Below, piece by piece: positions 9,597-19,590 of a stretch of DNA of 64,000 nt; position 1 is the stretch's first letter; every line of letters starts with the position of its first letter. The stretch spans positions 5,160,001-5,224,000 of the forward strand of contig CP034537.1 of the NCBI GenBank assembly GCA_004000515.1, in the 5' to 3' direction. The stretch is from Pseudomonas poae (GTDB lineage Bacteria > Pseudomonadota > Gammaproteobacteria > Pseudomonadales > Pseudomonadaceae). The position numbers and the translations under genes are program-made. The notes beneath the pieces were generated by a model. The model was not told where the DNA came from, searched no databases, and saw only the letters and a list, made by a program, of their open reading frames with translations.

Positions 9597-10553
9597 ATGA
9601 AACCCATCACCCAACGCTTACTGGGCGCCTTCGCCCTCGCCCTGTGCCTGCAACCGCAGGCCTTTGCCGCCGAGACCGATCCCGCGCAGGTCAACCTCGA
9701 CTACGCCTACTACTCGCCCGTAAGCCTGGTGCTCAAGCACTTCGGCTGGCTGGAGCAGGCCTTGCCAAACTCCAAGGTGGGCTGGGTACTGAGCCAGGGC
9801 AGCAACCGGTCCCTGGAGTACCTCAATAGCGGCGGCGTGGACTTTGCGTCTTCCGCCAGCCTGTCTGCCGTATTGAGCCGCGCCAACGGCAGCCCGATCA
9901 AATCGGTGTACGTGTACAGCCGTGCCGAATGGACTGCCCTGGTGGTGCGCAAAGACTCACCGCTAAAAAGCGTCACCGACCTCAAGGGCAAGAAAATCGC
10001 CGCCACCAAAGGCACCGACCCGTACCTGTTCACCCTGCGCAGCCTGCAAAAAAGCCGGGCTGAAAAAGGACGATGTAGAGCTGGTGCACCTGCAACACCC
10101 GGACGGCCGCACCGCCCTGGAAAAGGCGATGTTGACGCCTGGGCCGGTCTCGACCCGCACATGGCCGCCAGTGAAATCCAGGCCGGTTCGCGCTTGCTGT
10201 ACCGCAACAAGGACTTCAACAGCTATGGCGTAGTCAGCGTTACCGAAAAGTTCGCCAAGGAGCACCCACAGACCATCACCAAAGTGCTCGGCGCCTACGA
10301 AAAAAGCCCGCGACTGGGCGGTGAAGCACCCGGATGAGTTCGCCAAGCTGCTGGCCGATGAGTCGGGCCTGCCATTGAAGTGGCCAAGCTGCAACTGTCG
10401 CGTACCGACTTGAGTACACCGTTCCTGAGTAGCAAGGACGTGGTGTCGTCCAAGGCCGCTGCGCCAATTTTGGTGTCGGAGGAGCTGGTACGTCGCGGGG
10501 TGAATGTGGACCAGGTGATCGACCAGTTGATCGACACCTCGTTCGGTCAATAA
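9597..10553 (+). CDS. Sulfonate-type ABC substrate-binding protein (SsuA/TauA family), four frameshifts
   Basis: The ATG at 9597 follows a GGAG site. A signal peptide ends AFAAE; the mature domain begins VNLDYAYYSPVSLVLKHFGW. After repair (extra A near 10051, lost G near 10127, extra A near 10306, lost G near 10377) the frame is continuous to the TAA at 10553, about 318 residues. Features such as SNRSLEYLNSGGVDFAS, DLKGKKIAATKGTDP and DVDAWAGLDPH match NrtA/SsuA/TauA periplasmic proteins for alkanesulfonates, taurine or nitrate. First gene of a three-gene ABC operon; no SsuD-type monooxygenase is present in the window. Confidence 0.85.
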
Positions 10554-10563
10554 GGGGCGCGTG

Positions 10564-11389
10564 ATGACCAGCAAAACCCAAGCATTGCCCTTGGCAGCGC
10601 CGCCGGTGATCAACCGCAGTGCCTGGCCTCGCCGACTCAAAGGCCTGGTGTTGCCGGCGCTGATCCTGCTGATCCTCGAAGGGGTGGTGCGGGTCGGCTG
10701 GTTGCCGTCGTACCAGATGCCGGCGCCCAGCGAAATCGCCGTGACCCTGACGCAACTGGCCGAGGGCGCACTGTGGAAACACATCAGCGCCAGCCTCGGC
10801 CGGGTTCTGCTCGGTTTTGCCATCGGCGCCAGCCTGGCCCTGGTGTTTGCCGCCTGGGTGGGTTTGAGCCGTGAGGCCGAGGCTTACCTGGAACCGACAT
10901 TCGCCGGCTTGCGCTCGATCCCGAGCCTGGCCTGGGTGCCGCTGTTGCTGTTATGGCTGGGGATCGATGAAACCTCGAAGATCGTGCTGATCGCGATTGG
11001 CGCGTTCTTCCCGGTGTACCTCAATGGCGTCGCGGCCATCCGCGACATCGACCGCAAGCTGGTGGAAGTCGGGCAAACGTATGGCTTTAGTCGACGCCGA
11101 TTGGTACGCCGCATCCTCCTGCCCGCCGCCCTGCCCGGCTTGTTCACCGGCTTGCGCAGCGGCTTGAGCCTGGCGTGGATGTTCTTGGTGGCCGCCGAGC
11201 TGATCGCGGCCACCAAGGGCTGGGCTACCTGCTCAGCGATGGGCGCGAAACCTCGCGCCCGGACATCGTGCTGGCGGCGATCATCGTATTGGCGTTGTTG
11301 GGCAAGGTCAGCGATGGCTTGCTCGCGGCGCTGGAAAACGCTGCCTGGCCTGGCGCGATACCTTCAACGGTCAAGGGGCGCAGCAGTGA
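10564..11389 (+). CDS. Sulfonate-type ABC permease (SsuC/TauC family), two frameshifts
   Basis: About 275 residues with six hydrophobic segments. The ATG at 10564 is better spaced from AAGGGG than the GTG at 10561. The EAA loop is VEVGQTYGFSRRRLVRRILLPAALP. Slips occur near 11217 (after TKGW) and near 11347, where an A-run in GAAAAACGC is one short; repaired, the C-terminus ends LAWRDTFNGQGAQQ with TGA at 11387. The stop overlaps the GTG start of the ATPase (GTGA), showing translational coupling. Confidence 0.85.
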
Positions 11390-12101
11390 CTACATCATCG
11401 TTATTGGATATTCGCGTGGCGCGAAAAAGCTTCGCTGACACCGTGGTGCTGAAAGACGTGCGACTGGCCCTGCTGCCTCGCGAAGCCGTAAGCCTGCTGG
11501 GTCCGAGTGGCTGCGGCAAAAGTACGCTGTTGCGCATCGTCGCCGGGCTGGAAAAAGACTTCGAAGGTGAACTGCGCAGCCCGGATGGCGAAGTCGCCTT
11601 TGTGTTCCAGGAGCCCCGTCTGATGCCTTGGCTCACGGTGGAGCAGAACATCGGATTCAGCGACGACAACCGCTACGACAAGGCCTGGGTCACGCAATTG
11701 ATCGAGGAAGTCGGCCTTAAGGGTTTTGCACAGGCGCTGCCCAAGGCTCTGTCCGGCGGCATGGCGCAACGGTGGCCATCGCCCGTGGCCTGTATTCACG
11801 CCCACAGGTCTTGCTGTTGGATGAGCCATTCAGCGCGGTGGATGCGTTCACGCGCATGAAGCTGCAAGACTTGCTGCTGCAACTGGCCGAGCACCACGCC
11901 ATCGCGTTGCTGCTGGTGACCCACGATGTCGACGAGGCGCTGTACCTGAGTGATCGAGTGCTGGTGATGGACAACCGGCCGAGCAGCATTCGCCAGGAAT
12001 TGACGGTGGACTTGCCGCACCCAAGGGACCGGCGTGATCCGCTGCTGGCGCAGTTGAAAGCGTTGTCCCTGACAGAGTTGCAGCGGGCGCATGTGATCTG
12101 A
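11386..12101 (+). CDS. Sulfonate-type ABC ATPase (SsuB/TauB family), one frameshift
   Basis: The start is the GTG at 11386, overlapping the permease TGA. Walker A GPSGCGKST, Q-loop FVFQEPRLMPWL, signature LSGGMAQR, Walker B LLLDEPFSAVD and switch VTHDVDEAL are all readable. A missing G near 11769 (CAACGGGTGG) breaks the frame inside the signature region; repaired, the protein is about 239 residues to the TGA at 12101. It would energise the SBP/permease pair upstream. Confidence 0.87.
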
Positions 12102-12124
12102 AACTGGAACCTGCCCTTCAACAC

Positions 12125-12153
12125 AACACCATTCCAATGTGGGAATTGGTGTT
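12125..12153. terminator. Hairpin between convergent ABC operon and fecR
   Basis: AACACCATTCC, a six-base loop, then GGAATTGGTGTT forms a long imperfect stem in the 56-base space between the ATPase stop at 12101 and the end of the fecR-like gene at 12158. It is placed to end both convergent transcripts. Confidence 0.5.
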
Positions 12154-12157
12154 GACC

Positions 12158-13057
12158 TTAACTGAGGGTGACCCAATAGCGGGTTCGCGCCTGCACCTCG
12201 AACCCCAAGGTCGAGGCCAGCAGGTTGAGGATCCGATCCGTATCATCCAGCCGAAAACTACCGGTAACCCGCAACCCTTCCAGCCGTGGATTCCAGCGCA
12301 ACACCCCAGGACGATACCGTTCCAGCTCACGCAAAAATCCCCCAGCGGCTGGTTTTGCGCCGTCAGTACGCCGTCGCGCCAACCCAGCTGTGACACGTCA
12401 AACGGTGCCGAGGCCCCCAGGCCGCTGGCGTTCAGGGGCGCTTGCTGGCCGCCTTGCAAGGTCGTGAGCTGACCGCTCAGGTCACGCACCTGCACCGCCC
12501 CTTGAGCACCGACACCAGGCAGCCGGAAGCCAGTTGCCGCACGCACACTTGCGCCTGGCTGACGCTGAGTTCGCCATAGCGCGTGTGCACCGTCATTGCT
12601 GCCACGCCCGGCACATTCAGCGCCAACTCCCCGTCCACCAGGCTGATACGCCGTTGCGCCACGTCGACGGCGGTCGCCGTATTGAGCTGCAAGCTGGCAC
12701 CGTCAGCCAACGCCAGGCGCTTACGCTCGCCGGTCGCCGTATGCAGGTCGGCACGCCAGGTCTCGATAGGCAATTGGCGGCTGATCAACCAAGCCGTTGG
12801 CACCAAGGCTGCCAAGCCTAACGCACGCTTGAGCACGGCGCGCCGTCCCGGTTGCGGGCGGTCGAGGCTGGCCATGGCCAAGGCCTGGGGCAAGTCGCTG
12901 AACCGTTGGCGCAGGGTTTGGGCTTTCTGCCAGGTTTGTTCGTGCTGGGGTGGCTGTCACGCCAGTGCTGCAACGCCACGTGATCGCGCTCGGTGGCTGC
13001 GCCAGACTCCAGCAACGCCAGCCATTGCGCCGCCGCGCGCGCAACGTCGCGGCTCAC
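12158..13057 (-). CDS. FecR-family anti-sigma/signal-transfer protein, three frameshifts
   Basis: The GTG at 13057 overlaps the stop of the sigma factor (GTGA). The N-terminal DUF4880-like domain reads VARAAAQWLALLESGAATERDH, then the short basic linker and one membrane segment ALGLAALVPTAWLIS, then the FecR periplasmic domain with LADGASLQLNTATAVDV, ELSVSQAQVCVRQL and the C-terminal RLEGLRVTGSFRLDDTDRILN. Slips near 12945 (C-run), 12497 (G-run) and 12345 (T-run) are single lost bases. FecR relays the signal of an outer-membrane TonB receptor to its sigma factor. No such receptor is nearby. Confidence 0.85.
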
Positions 13058-13572
13058 AGGTCCACCAGCAAGCAATGCTCGTAAGCCTGGGCCATGTAGC
13101 GCTTCACGGTGCGCTCAGAGACGTCAAGGCGCTCGGCAATCTCGCGATAGCCCAGGCCTTCCAGTTGGCTCCACAGAAATGCCCGACGCACCAACACAGG
13201 CAAGCCATCGAGCAACTCATCCAGGGCTTGCAGGGTTTCCAGCAACAGCCAGCGCTGTTCGGGCGATGGCACACAGGTTTCAGGCAGTGTGGCCAAGGCG
13301 CTCAGATAGGCTTGCTCCAGGCTGCGCCGCTGATGAAAGTTGATCAGCAGGCGCTTGCCAACCGTCACCAGATACGCACGCGGCTCCTGCATTTGCGCAA
13401 TCGGCTGGGCGCTGGCGAGTACCCGCAAGAACGTATCCTGACTCAGGTCCGCCGCATCCCAGGCATTGCCCAGGCGTCGACGCAGCCAGCTTTCCAGCCA
13501 ACTGCGGTGGTCACGGTAGAGACTCGACAAAGTCAGTTCGGGGGCGTGGGTCGGGGCAACAGCATCATTCAT
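13054..13572 (-). CDS. FecI-type ECF sigma factor
   Basis: Intact 172-residue sigma-70 family protein. Region 2 includes DAADLSQDTFLRVLA and PRAYLVTVGKRLLINFHQRR; region 4 is GLGYREIAERLDVSERTVKRYMAQA. The length is normal for iron-starvation sigma factors. It is co-transcribed with the fecR-like gene (4-base overlap) and preceded by a Fur-box-like site, so it is probably iron-repressed. The usual target, a TonB-dependent siderophore receptor gene, is absent on both sides. Confidence 0.9.
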   Translation of the reverse strand: MNDAVAPTHAPELTLSSLYRDHRSWLESWLRRRLGNAWDAADLSQDTFLRVLASAQPIAQMQEPRAYLVTVGKRLLINFHQRRSLEQAYLSALATLPETCVPSPEQRWLLLETLQALDELLDGLPVLVRRAFLWSQLEGLGYREIAERLDVSERTVKRYMAQAYEHCLLVDL

Positions 13573-13605
13573 GGCAAGCGACCTGCACGGCGCGAGTGAG
13601 TCTCA

Positions 13606-13622
13606 AATGAGATTCATTCTAT
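13606..13622 (-). promoter_or_regulatory. Fur-box-like site upstream of the sigma factor gene
   Basis: The plus-strand sequence AATGAGATTCATTCTAT, about 35 bases before the sigma-factor start, matches 14 of 17 positions of a Pseudomonas-style Fur box (AATGAGAATCATTCTCA). The position is right for iron-dependent repression. Match counted by eye; binding not shown. Confidence 0.55.
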
Positions 13623-13677
13623 TTAATATCGCGCCGGTGCACCATGATCTTTTCAACGTTGTGTTTATTGGGCGGCC

Positions 13678-15288
13678 TCAAGCATCCTGCAAAATCAGGT
13701 CCGCGCCCTTCTCCGCCACCATCAACACCGCCGCATGGGTATTGCCCGAGGTCACGTTCGGGAAGATTGACGCATCGACAATGCGCAACCCGTCCAGCCC
13801 GTGCACCTTCAAGCGCTTGTCCACCACCGACACCTGCGGGTCCGAGCCCATGGCGCAGGAGCCACACAGGTGGTAGATGGAGCCGCTGTTTTCGCGGAAA
13901 TACTGCAGCATCTGCTCGTCGGTCTGTACCGCGTTGCCGGGCAACACTTCGGCCACGGTGATGCCCTTGAGCGCCGGTGCCTGCATGATCTTGCGCATCA
14001 ACCGGCTGCCCTGGATCACCTCGTCGATGTCCTTCTGGGTGCTCAGGTAATTGGGGTCGATCAACGCCGCGTCCCGTGGGTTTTTCGAGGCGATACGGAT
14101 GGTACCGCGGCTGGTGGGACGGCACGGGTTGAAGCACAGCAGGAAGCCGGAATACGGCTCGGGCTTGAGGCTGGCCTTGTTGTTTTTCGGGATCTGGTAC
14201 GACAGTGGGTTGAAGTACAGCTGCAGGTTCGGGTCCTTCTGCTCATCGTTGCCGCGAAAGAAACCACCGGCCTGGTTCACGCTCATGGCCAGCGCGCCCT
14301 TGCGAGTCAGCAGGTACTTGAGGCCCAGTTTCAATTGGCCGAACAGCGAGCTGAGTTCGTCGTTCAGCGTCGGGATATTGGCCTTGTAGTAGTAGCTTGC
14401 GCACAGGTGGTCTTGCAGGTTCTGCCCCACCGCCGGCAAATGCTTTACCAGCGGGATACTGTGCTCGGCCAACAATTGCTGGTCGGCCACGCCGGACAGT
14501 TGCAGGATCTTCGGCGTGTCCACCGCGCCGGCACACAGGATCACTTCCTTGCGCGCCGTGAAGGTGCGGACCACACCGTGCTGAGTCACCGCAATCCCGG
14601 TGGCGCGTTGGTGCTCGTCGAACAGCACGCGGTCCACCAGGGCATGCAGCTCCACGGTGAGGTTCTTGCGGCCCAGCGCCGGGTGCAGGTGCGCAAAGCT
14701 GCTGGAGCTGCGCTCGCCATTGCGGGTGTTGACGTCATACAGGCCCGCGCCTTCGAAGTTCGGGCCGTTGAAATCATCGCTGTGGGCATAGCCCAGTTGC
14801 TCGCAGCCCTTGAGGAACACATCGCAGATCGGGTGGGTTTGGCCCTTCATCGGCGTGATGCTGATGGGGCCGCTGCTGCCGTGGTACTCGGTATCGCCCA
14901 GCGGGTGATTTTCCAGTTTACGGAAGTACGGCAAGACGTCTTTGAAGCCCCAGCCGTCGTTGCCATTGGCCGCCCAATCGTTGAAGTCATGGGCTTGGCC
15001 GCGCACGTAGATCATTGCGTTGATTGAGCCCGAGCCGCCCTGCACTTTGCCCCGTGGGGCATAGATGGCGCGGTCGGCCAGCTGCTTTTGCGGCTGGCTG
15101 TAGTACATCCAGTTGAAGGTGGGGTTGTAATACATCTTGGCGAAACCGACCGGGATCTTGAACCACCAGGAGCTGTCCTTGCCGCCGGCTTCCAGCAGCA
15201 ACACGGAGTATTCGCCCGAGGCGGACAGCCGGTTGGCCAGGACGCAGCCGGCAGCGCCAGCGCCGGCGATGATGTAGTCATATGTCAT
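13678..15288 (-). CDS. GMC-family FAD alcohol/choline dehydrogenase-like oxidoreductase
   Basis: Intact, 536 residues. FAD-binding IAGAGAAGCVLANRLS at the N-terminus, GMC signature 1 around residues 75-95 (PRGKVQGGSGSINAMIYV), signature 2 in CAGAVDTPKILQLSG, and the C-terminal catalytic-site region with YHLCGSCAMG and SGNTHAAVLMVAEKG. The family oxidises primary alcohols to aldehydes. It is the last gene of a minus-strand series with an aldehyde dehydrogenase, an MFS carrier and a sugar-acid dehydratase-like enzyme, suggesting stepwise oxidation of an imported polyol or alcohol. Substrate cannot be assigned. Confidence 0.88.
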   Translation of the reverse strand: MTYDYIIAGAGAAGCVLANRLSASGEYSVLLLEAGGKDSSWWFKIPVGFAKMYYNPTFNWMYYSQPQKQLADRAIYAPRGKVQGGSGSINAMIYVRGQAHDFNDWAANGNDGWGFKDVLPYFRKLENHPLGDTEYHGSSGPISITPMKGQTHPICDVFLKGCEQLGYAHSDDFNGPNFEGAGLYDVNTRNGERSSSSFAHLHPALGRKNLTVELHALVDRVLFDEHQRATGIAVTQHGVVRTFTARKEVILCAGAVDTPKILQLSGVADQQLLAEHSIPLVKHLPAVGQNLQDHLCASYYYKANIPTLNDELSSLFGQLKLGLKYLLTRKGALAMSVNQAGGFFRGNDEQKDPNLQLYFNPLSYQIPKNNKASLKPEPYSGFLLCFNPCRPTSRGTIRIASKNPRDAALIDPNYLSTQKDIDEVIQGSRLMRKIMQAPALKGITVAEVLPGNAVQTDEQMLQYFRENSGSIYHLCGSCAMGSDPQVSVVDKRLKVHGLDGLRIVDASIFPNVTSGNTHAAVLMVAEKGADLILQDA

Positions 15289-15314
15289 TCACGGTTACCG
15301 CTTAAGTCGTTTTT

Positions 15315-16531
15315 TTAGCCCTTGGCGGGCGAAGTGTCTTTCACGTCAGCTGGAGCAGGCGCCATTTGCAGGTGCAAGCGTTCGCCGGTGTACGGCGTGT
15401 GCTTGCGCACCACGTCCATGTTCAGCTCTACCCCAGGCCCGGCTCGGTGGACGGAATGATGTAGCCGTCCTCCCATTGCAGCGGCTTGGTCAGCACTTCA
15501 GCGTGGAAACCACCCCAGGTCATGATGCTTTCCTGGATCAGGAAGTTCGGCGTGCAGGTCGCCAGTTGGAAACTTGCCGCCGCGCCAATCGGCCCGTTGT
15601 ACAAGTGCGGCGCGATCTGCGCGTAGTAGGCCTCGGCCATGCTCGCGATCTTCTTGGCTTCCAGCAGCCCGCCGCAGCGCGCCACGTTCATTTGCAGGAT
15701 CGACGCACCGCCGGCTTGCAGCAGCTTGAAAAACTCATACTTGGTGGTCAGCCGCTCGCCGGTGGCAATCGGGATGCTGGTCTTGGCTGCAACCTGGGCC
15801 ATGGCGTCTTCCTGGCCCGGTGGTACGGGTTCCTCGAACCACAGCGGGTCGTATTTTTCCAGGCGCTTGGCCAGGCGGATTGCCGACGACGGCACCATCT
15901 GCCCGTGGGTGCCGAACAGCAGGTCACACTTGTCGCCCACCGCTTCGCGAATCTTGCGGCAGAAGGTCTCGCAGCGTTCCAGCACTTCCAGGGAAATCTG
16001 GTGGCCGGAATACGCGGTGTACGGGCCTGCCGGGTCGAACTTCACGGCAGTGAAGCCCTTGTTCATGTTCTCGATGGCGCACTCGGCGGCCAGGTCCGGG
16101 TCGTCGTAGTCGTACTCGCCTTTGCTGTTGACCGGGTACAGATAGGTGTAGGAACGCAGGCGCTCGTTGACCTTGCCACCCAGCAGCTCGTAGACCGGCT
16201 TGTTGGCGGCCTTGCCGATGATGTCCCAGCACGCCATTTCCAGGCCGCTGACCACGCCCATCATGGTCAGGTCCGGACGCTGGGTGAAACCGCTGGAATA
16301 CGCCTGGCGGAAGAAGCGCTCGATATGGTGCGGGTCGTGGTTGAGCAGGTAGCGCTCGAACACGTCCTCGATGATCGGCAGCATGGCCTTGGGGCCGAAG
16401 GTGGCGGCGTAGATCTCGCCGACGCCTTCGATGCCGCAGTCGGTCTTGAGTTTGACGAACAGCCAGTACATGCCACCGATATGCGGCGGTGGAACGGCAA
16501 CGATATGGGTTTCAAGGGCGACGATTTTCAT
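15315..16531 (-). CDS. Mandelate racemase/muconate lactonizing enzyme family protein (enolase superfamily), C-terminal frameshift
   Basis: The ATG at 16531 sits one base after the MFS stop; a GTG at 16540 is an alternative. The protein is about 405 residues after repairing a lost G near 15430, which otherwise gives an early TAG; the repaired end reads VELNMDVVRKHTPY and stops at 15315. It has the capping domain, the KFDP strand-two motif, metal-site strands with WFEEPVPP, and a late PHLYNGPIGAAAS His region. This pattern suits an acid-sugar dehydratase that makes a 2-keto-3-deoxy acid, but the specific sugar acid is unclear. Confidence 0.8.
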
Positions 16532-16532
16532 C

Positions 16533-17843
16533 TCAGGCACCGGTCTGGTTGAATTTTTTACGATTGATTCGGGCGCGCAGGGTCAGGGCCGCAAGGGTGC
16601 CGAGCACGCCGATGAAGGCGATGTAGCCGAAATACAGGTTGTAACCGGCCTTGCCTGGGTAGGTGTCGGTCAAGTAGCCGTTGATCAGCGGGATAAAGGT
16701 GTCCGGCAGGTAACCCACCACCGAGACAATGCCGATGGCCAGGCCGGTGATGCGCAGCGGAATGTCACAGCTGTCGAGGATCGCCCAGTACAGGCCACGA
16801 ATCGCGTAGGTCATCAGGCCGATAAAGATCACCGTGCCGATCAGCAGGCCCAGGCTGTTGAACGCCGGGAACACGATCAGTCCCACCATCGCCAGGGTCA
16901 CCAGCACCAACGCCACGATCAGCACCGAGATGTTCGAGAACTTGTCCCCCAGCCAGCCCCCACCGATGCCGCCGATGGGGCGCATCCACAGCTTGATGGT
17001 GGTGATGGTGCCGGCCATCACAGCGGTCATGCCGCTGCCTTGCAGGTAGTCGGAGAAGCTGTAGGTGGCCCAGAACATGTGGTAGCCGCAAAACACGATG
17101 GCGGTCACCAGCCACAGCTCAGGGATTTTCACCAGGGTGGTCAGGTCGGCGAGCAGGTTGAACTTGCCCTTCTCTACCGCAGCGGTGTCGGCCATGGACT
17201 TGGGATCCTTGAGCAGCACCAGCACACAGCCGATGGCAATACACACGAAGGAATACAGGTACACGACGTGCTTGAAGCCCTGCGCCGCTGTCTGGCTACG
17301 GGTTTCGGTGGCGTAGGCGAACAAACCCAGCGCCACGGTAGCGAGCAAGGCTTCCACCAACCCACGACCGCCGTCGAGGATGCCGAAGAAACGGCCCTGT
17401 TCGGTGTGATGGGCAATCATCTTCACGCGCTTGAGCACCGAGGCCCAGAACGTCAGGCCGGTGGTCAGGCCCCAGCATCCGAAGATGATCATCAGGCCGG
17501 TCATCGACGGCACGCTGGCGTACCACAAGCCCAGTGCGCCGGTGGCGACCAGCGAGAAGAAGATCAGGAAGCGTGGCGGCAAACGGTCGGCCAACCAGCC
17601 GCTGGGCAAGTAACTGAGCAAGAAGATCGTGCCGAGCATGGAGTACAGGTAGCCCAGCTCGCTGTGGTTTATGTGAAACACCTCCAGCATGGTGGTCTGG
17701 TAGACCTGGCGCAGGTAGAGGATCGGGTAGATCGCCCCGGCGGCCAGCACCAGCAACAGCAATTGGAAGTAGCGACTGGCTTTGTCGCTGTTTGCCGCGG
17801 GCACGGCAACGGAAACCTGGGCAACGGGTGCAGGCTTGGACAT
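16533..17843 (-). CDS. MFS transporter
   Basis: Intact, 436 residues, about 12 membrane helices. The loop 2-3 motif appears as GWLADRLPPR and its C-half copy as GGWLGDKFSN. It lies between the aldehyde dehydrogenase and the enolase-superfamily gene on the same strand and is close-packed with the latter, so it probably imports the substrate of that pathway. Substrate class not recognised; resembles organic-anion or sugar-phosphate-type MFS carriers only broadly. Confidence 0.88.
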   Translation of the reverse strand: MSKPAPVAQVSVAVPAANSDKASRYFQLLLLVLAAGAIYPILYLRQVYQTTMLEVFHINHSELGYLYSMLGTIFLLSYLPSGWLADRLPPRFLIFFSLVATGALGLWYASVPSMTGLMIIFGCWGLTTGLTFWASVLKRVKMIAHHTEQGRFFGILDGGRGLVEALLATVALGLFAYATETRSQTAAQGFKHVVYLYSFVCIAIGCVLVLLKDPKSMADTAAVEKGKFNLLADLTTLVKIPELWLVTAIVFCGYHMFWATYSFSDYLQGSGMTAVMAGTITTIKLWMRPIGGIGGGWLGDKFSNISVLIVALVLVTLAMVGLIVFPAFNSLGLLIGTVIFIGLMTYAIRGLYWAILDSCDIPLRITGLAIGIVSVVGYLPDTFIPLINGYLTDTYPGKAGYNLYFGYIAFIGVLGTLAALTLRARINRKKFNQTGA

Positions 17844-17917
17844 CGTGGACCTCAGGCACCCGATGCGCGGGTGCCCTGATAATTGTTTTTATTGAAGGTG
17901 CAGCAAGTGTTCGTGGA

Positions 17918-19378
17918 TCAGTACTTCATGACCACCAAGCGGGTCTGGGTGAACTCAAGCATCCCGTGCTTACCGTCATCGCCGCCCAGCCCTGAGCGTT
18001 TCCAACCGGCGTGAAACCCTTGGTAAGGGTCGGCTGGGGTGCGATTGACGTACAACTCGCCGGCCTCGATGGCGTTCGCCACTTTCATCGCCGTGCGATA
18101 GTTCTCGGTGTAAAGCACCGACGAGAGGCCGAACTGATGGTCGTTGGCCATGGCCAGGGCTTCATCGATGTCGCGGTACTTGAGCACCGGCAGTACCGGG
18201 CCAAAGATTTCTTCCTGAATGATCTCCATGTCCTGGCGGCAGCCGCTGAGCAAGGTCGGCGGGTAGAAATGCCCAGGGCCTTCGGGCAGCACACCGCCCA
18301 CTTCCAGTACAGCACCGGCGGCGACGGCGCGCTCGACCATGGCGTGGATATTCTTTTGTGAGCTGGCGTTGACCAGTGGGCCCATCAGGCTGGCGTCCTG
18401 GGCACGATCGCCAAACTTGACCGCGCTGATCTTAGTCTTCAGCAGTGCCAGGAAGCGGTCGTAGACGCTTTCGTGCACGTACACCCGTTCCACCGCCGTG
18501 CACAGCTGGCCGCAGTGGGTGGTCTTGGAGGCAACGATGGCGCTGGCCGCCTGTTCCAGGTCCGCATCGGCCTCGATGATCGCCGGGGTCTTGCCGCCCA
18601 GTTCCAGGGACGGCTTGGCGATGTTGGCCTTGCAGTAATCCAACACGATACGCCCGGCGTTGACGCTGCCGGTGAGGGTAATCAAACCAACGGCCTTATG
18701 GGTGCAGACGCTGGCAGCGGTGGCGTGGTCCATGGTGAGGATGTTGATCACCCCAGCCGGTATACCCGCCGTGACCACCGCCTTGGCGATTTCAAACGCC
18801 GACAGCGGCGTGTTGTTGCTCGGGCGCACCACCACGGTATTGCCTGCGATCAACGCCGGGGCAATCTTGCGCAGCAAGGTGTAGACCGGGTAGTTGAACG
18901 GAATCAGGCAGGCCACGACGCCAATCGGCTCGCGTTGCAGGAACAGGTTTTCGTCCGGGGTATCGCTGGGGATGATCTCGCCTTCGATACGGCGCGCCCA
19001 CTCAGCGTGGTAACGGGTGATCTGCGCGGCATAACGCGCTTCGTTGCTGGCGTCGCTGACACTCTTGCCGGACTCGCTGGCAAGGGCCTTGCCGATGCTT
19101 TCAGCGTGGGTGTCCAGGGCATCGGCAAACGCACGCAGGTGTTCGGCGCGCTCGATACTGGTGAGCTTGCCCCAGGCTTTCTGGGCGATGGCGGCGGCGT
19201 CGACGGCGGCGATAGCCTCATCGGCGGTGGCCGCGCTGACGTGGCCAACCAGGGTTTCGGTGGCGGGGTTGTAGACGGCGATCAAGGCATCGCTGGCGGG
19301 TTCGGCGAAGTGGCCGTTGTAGAAATTGCGCTCGGGTTGCATGTGGTTTGCCCAACGTTGTTGTTTTGCGAGTGACAT
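17918..19378 (-). CDS. NAD(P)-dependent aldehyde dehydrogenase (lactaldehyde/glycolaldehyde type)
   Basis: Intact, 486 residues. The catalytic Glu lies in LELGGKTPAII, the catalytic Cys in GQLCTAVERVYVH, and the cofactor region includes IPFNYPVYTLLRKIAPAL and LTGSVNAGR. Overall it resembles AldA-type dehydrogenases. It is the first gene of the minus-strand catabolic series and lies downstream of a LysR gene on the same strand, separated by a REP palindrome. It would oxidise an aldehyde, possibly the product of the GMC enzyme, to an acid. Confidence 0.88.
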   Translation of the reverse strand: MSLAKQQRWANHMQPERNFYNGHFAEPASDALIAVYNPATETLVGHVSAATADEAIAAVDAAAIAQKAWGKLTSIERAEHLRAFADALDTHAESIGKALASESGKSVSDASNEARYAAQITRYHAEWARRIEGEIIPSDTPDENLFLQREPIGVVACLIPFNYPVYTLLRKIAPALIAGNTVVVRPSNNTPLSAFEIAKAVVTAGIPAGVINILTMDHATAASVCTHKAVGLITLTGSVNAGRIVLDYCKANIAKPSLELGGKTPAIIEADADLEQAASAIVASKTTHCGQLCTAVERVYVHESVYDRFLALLKTKISAVKFGDRAQDASLMGPLVNASSQKNIHAMVERAVAAGAVLEVGGVLPEGPGHFYPPTLLSGCRQDMEIIQEEIFGPVLPVLKYRDIDEALAMANDHQFGLSSVLYTENYRTAMKVANAIEAGELYVNRTPADPYQGFHAGWKRSGLGGDDGKHGMLEFTQTRLVVMKY

Positions 19379-19490
19379 GCAGTTTTGTCGTTGTTAGGGG
19401 CCGGGCAAACGACTTATTGGGTGGGGTAACGTGAGAAAAAAGCAGGTTATGGAGGCTTAAGAACCTGCCTGGCCTATGCAAAACCAAATA

Positions 19491-19577
19491 GAGCGGGCTT
19501 GCTCGCGAATGCGGTGGGCCAGTCAAAGCACCTGTGACTGACACTCCGTATTCGCGAGCAAGCCCGCTCCCACATTT
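19491..19577. repeat. REPIN: paired inverted REP palindromes (GCGGGCTTGCTCGCGAA type)
   Basis: The sequence GAGCGGGCTTGCTCGCGAAT at 19491 returns in inverted form at about 19550-19570, with a second inner pair (GTGGGCCAGTC against GACTGACAC). This two-armed layout is the typical REPIN of fluorescent pseudomonads, moved by RAYT transposases encoded elsewhere. It sits between the LysR and aldehyde dehydrogenase genes. Confidence 0.85.
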
Positions 19578-19590
19578 TTGACCGGGTTCC

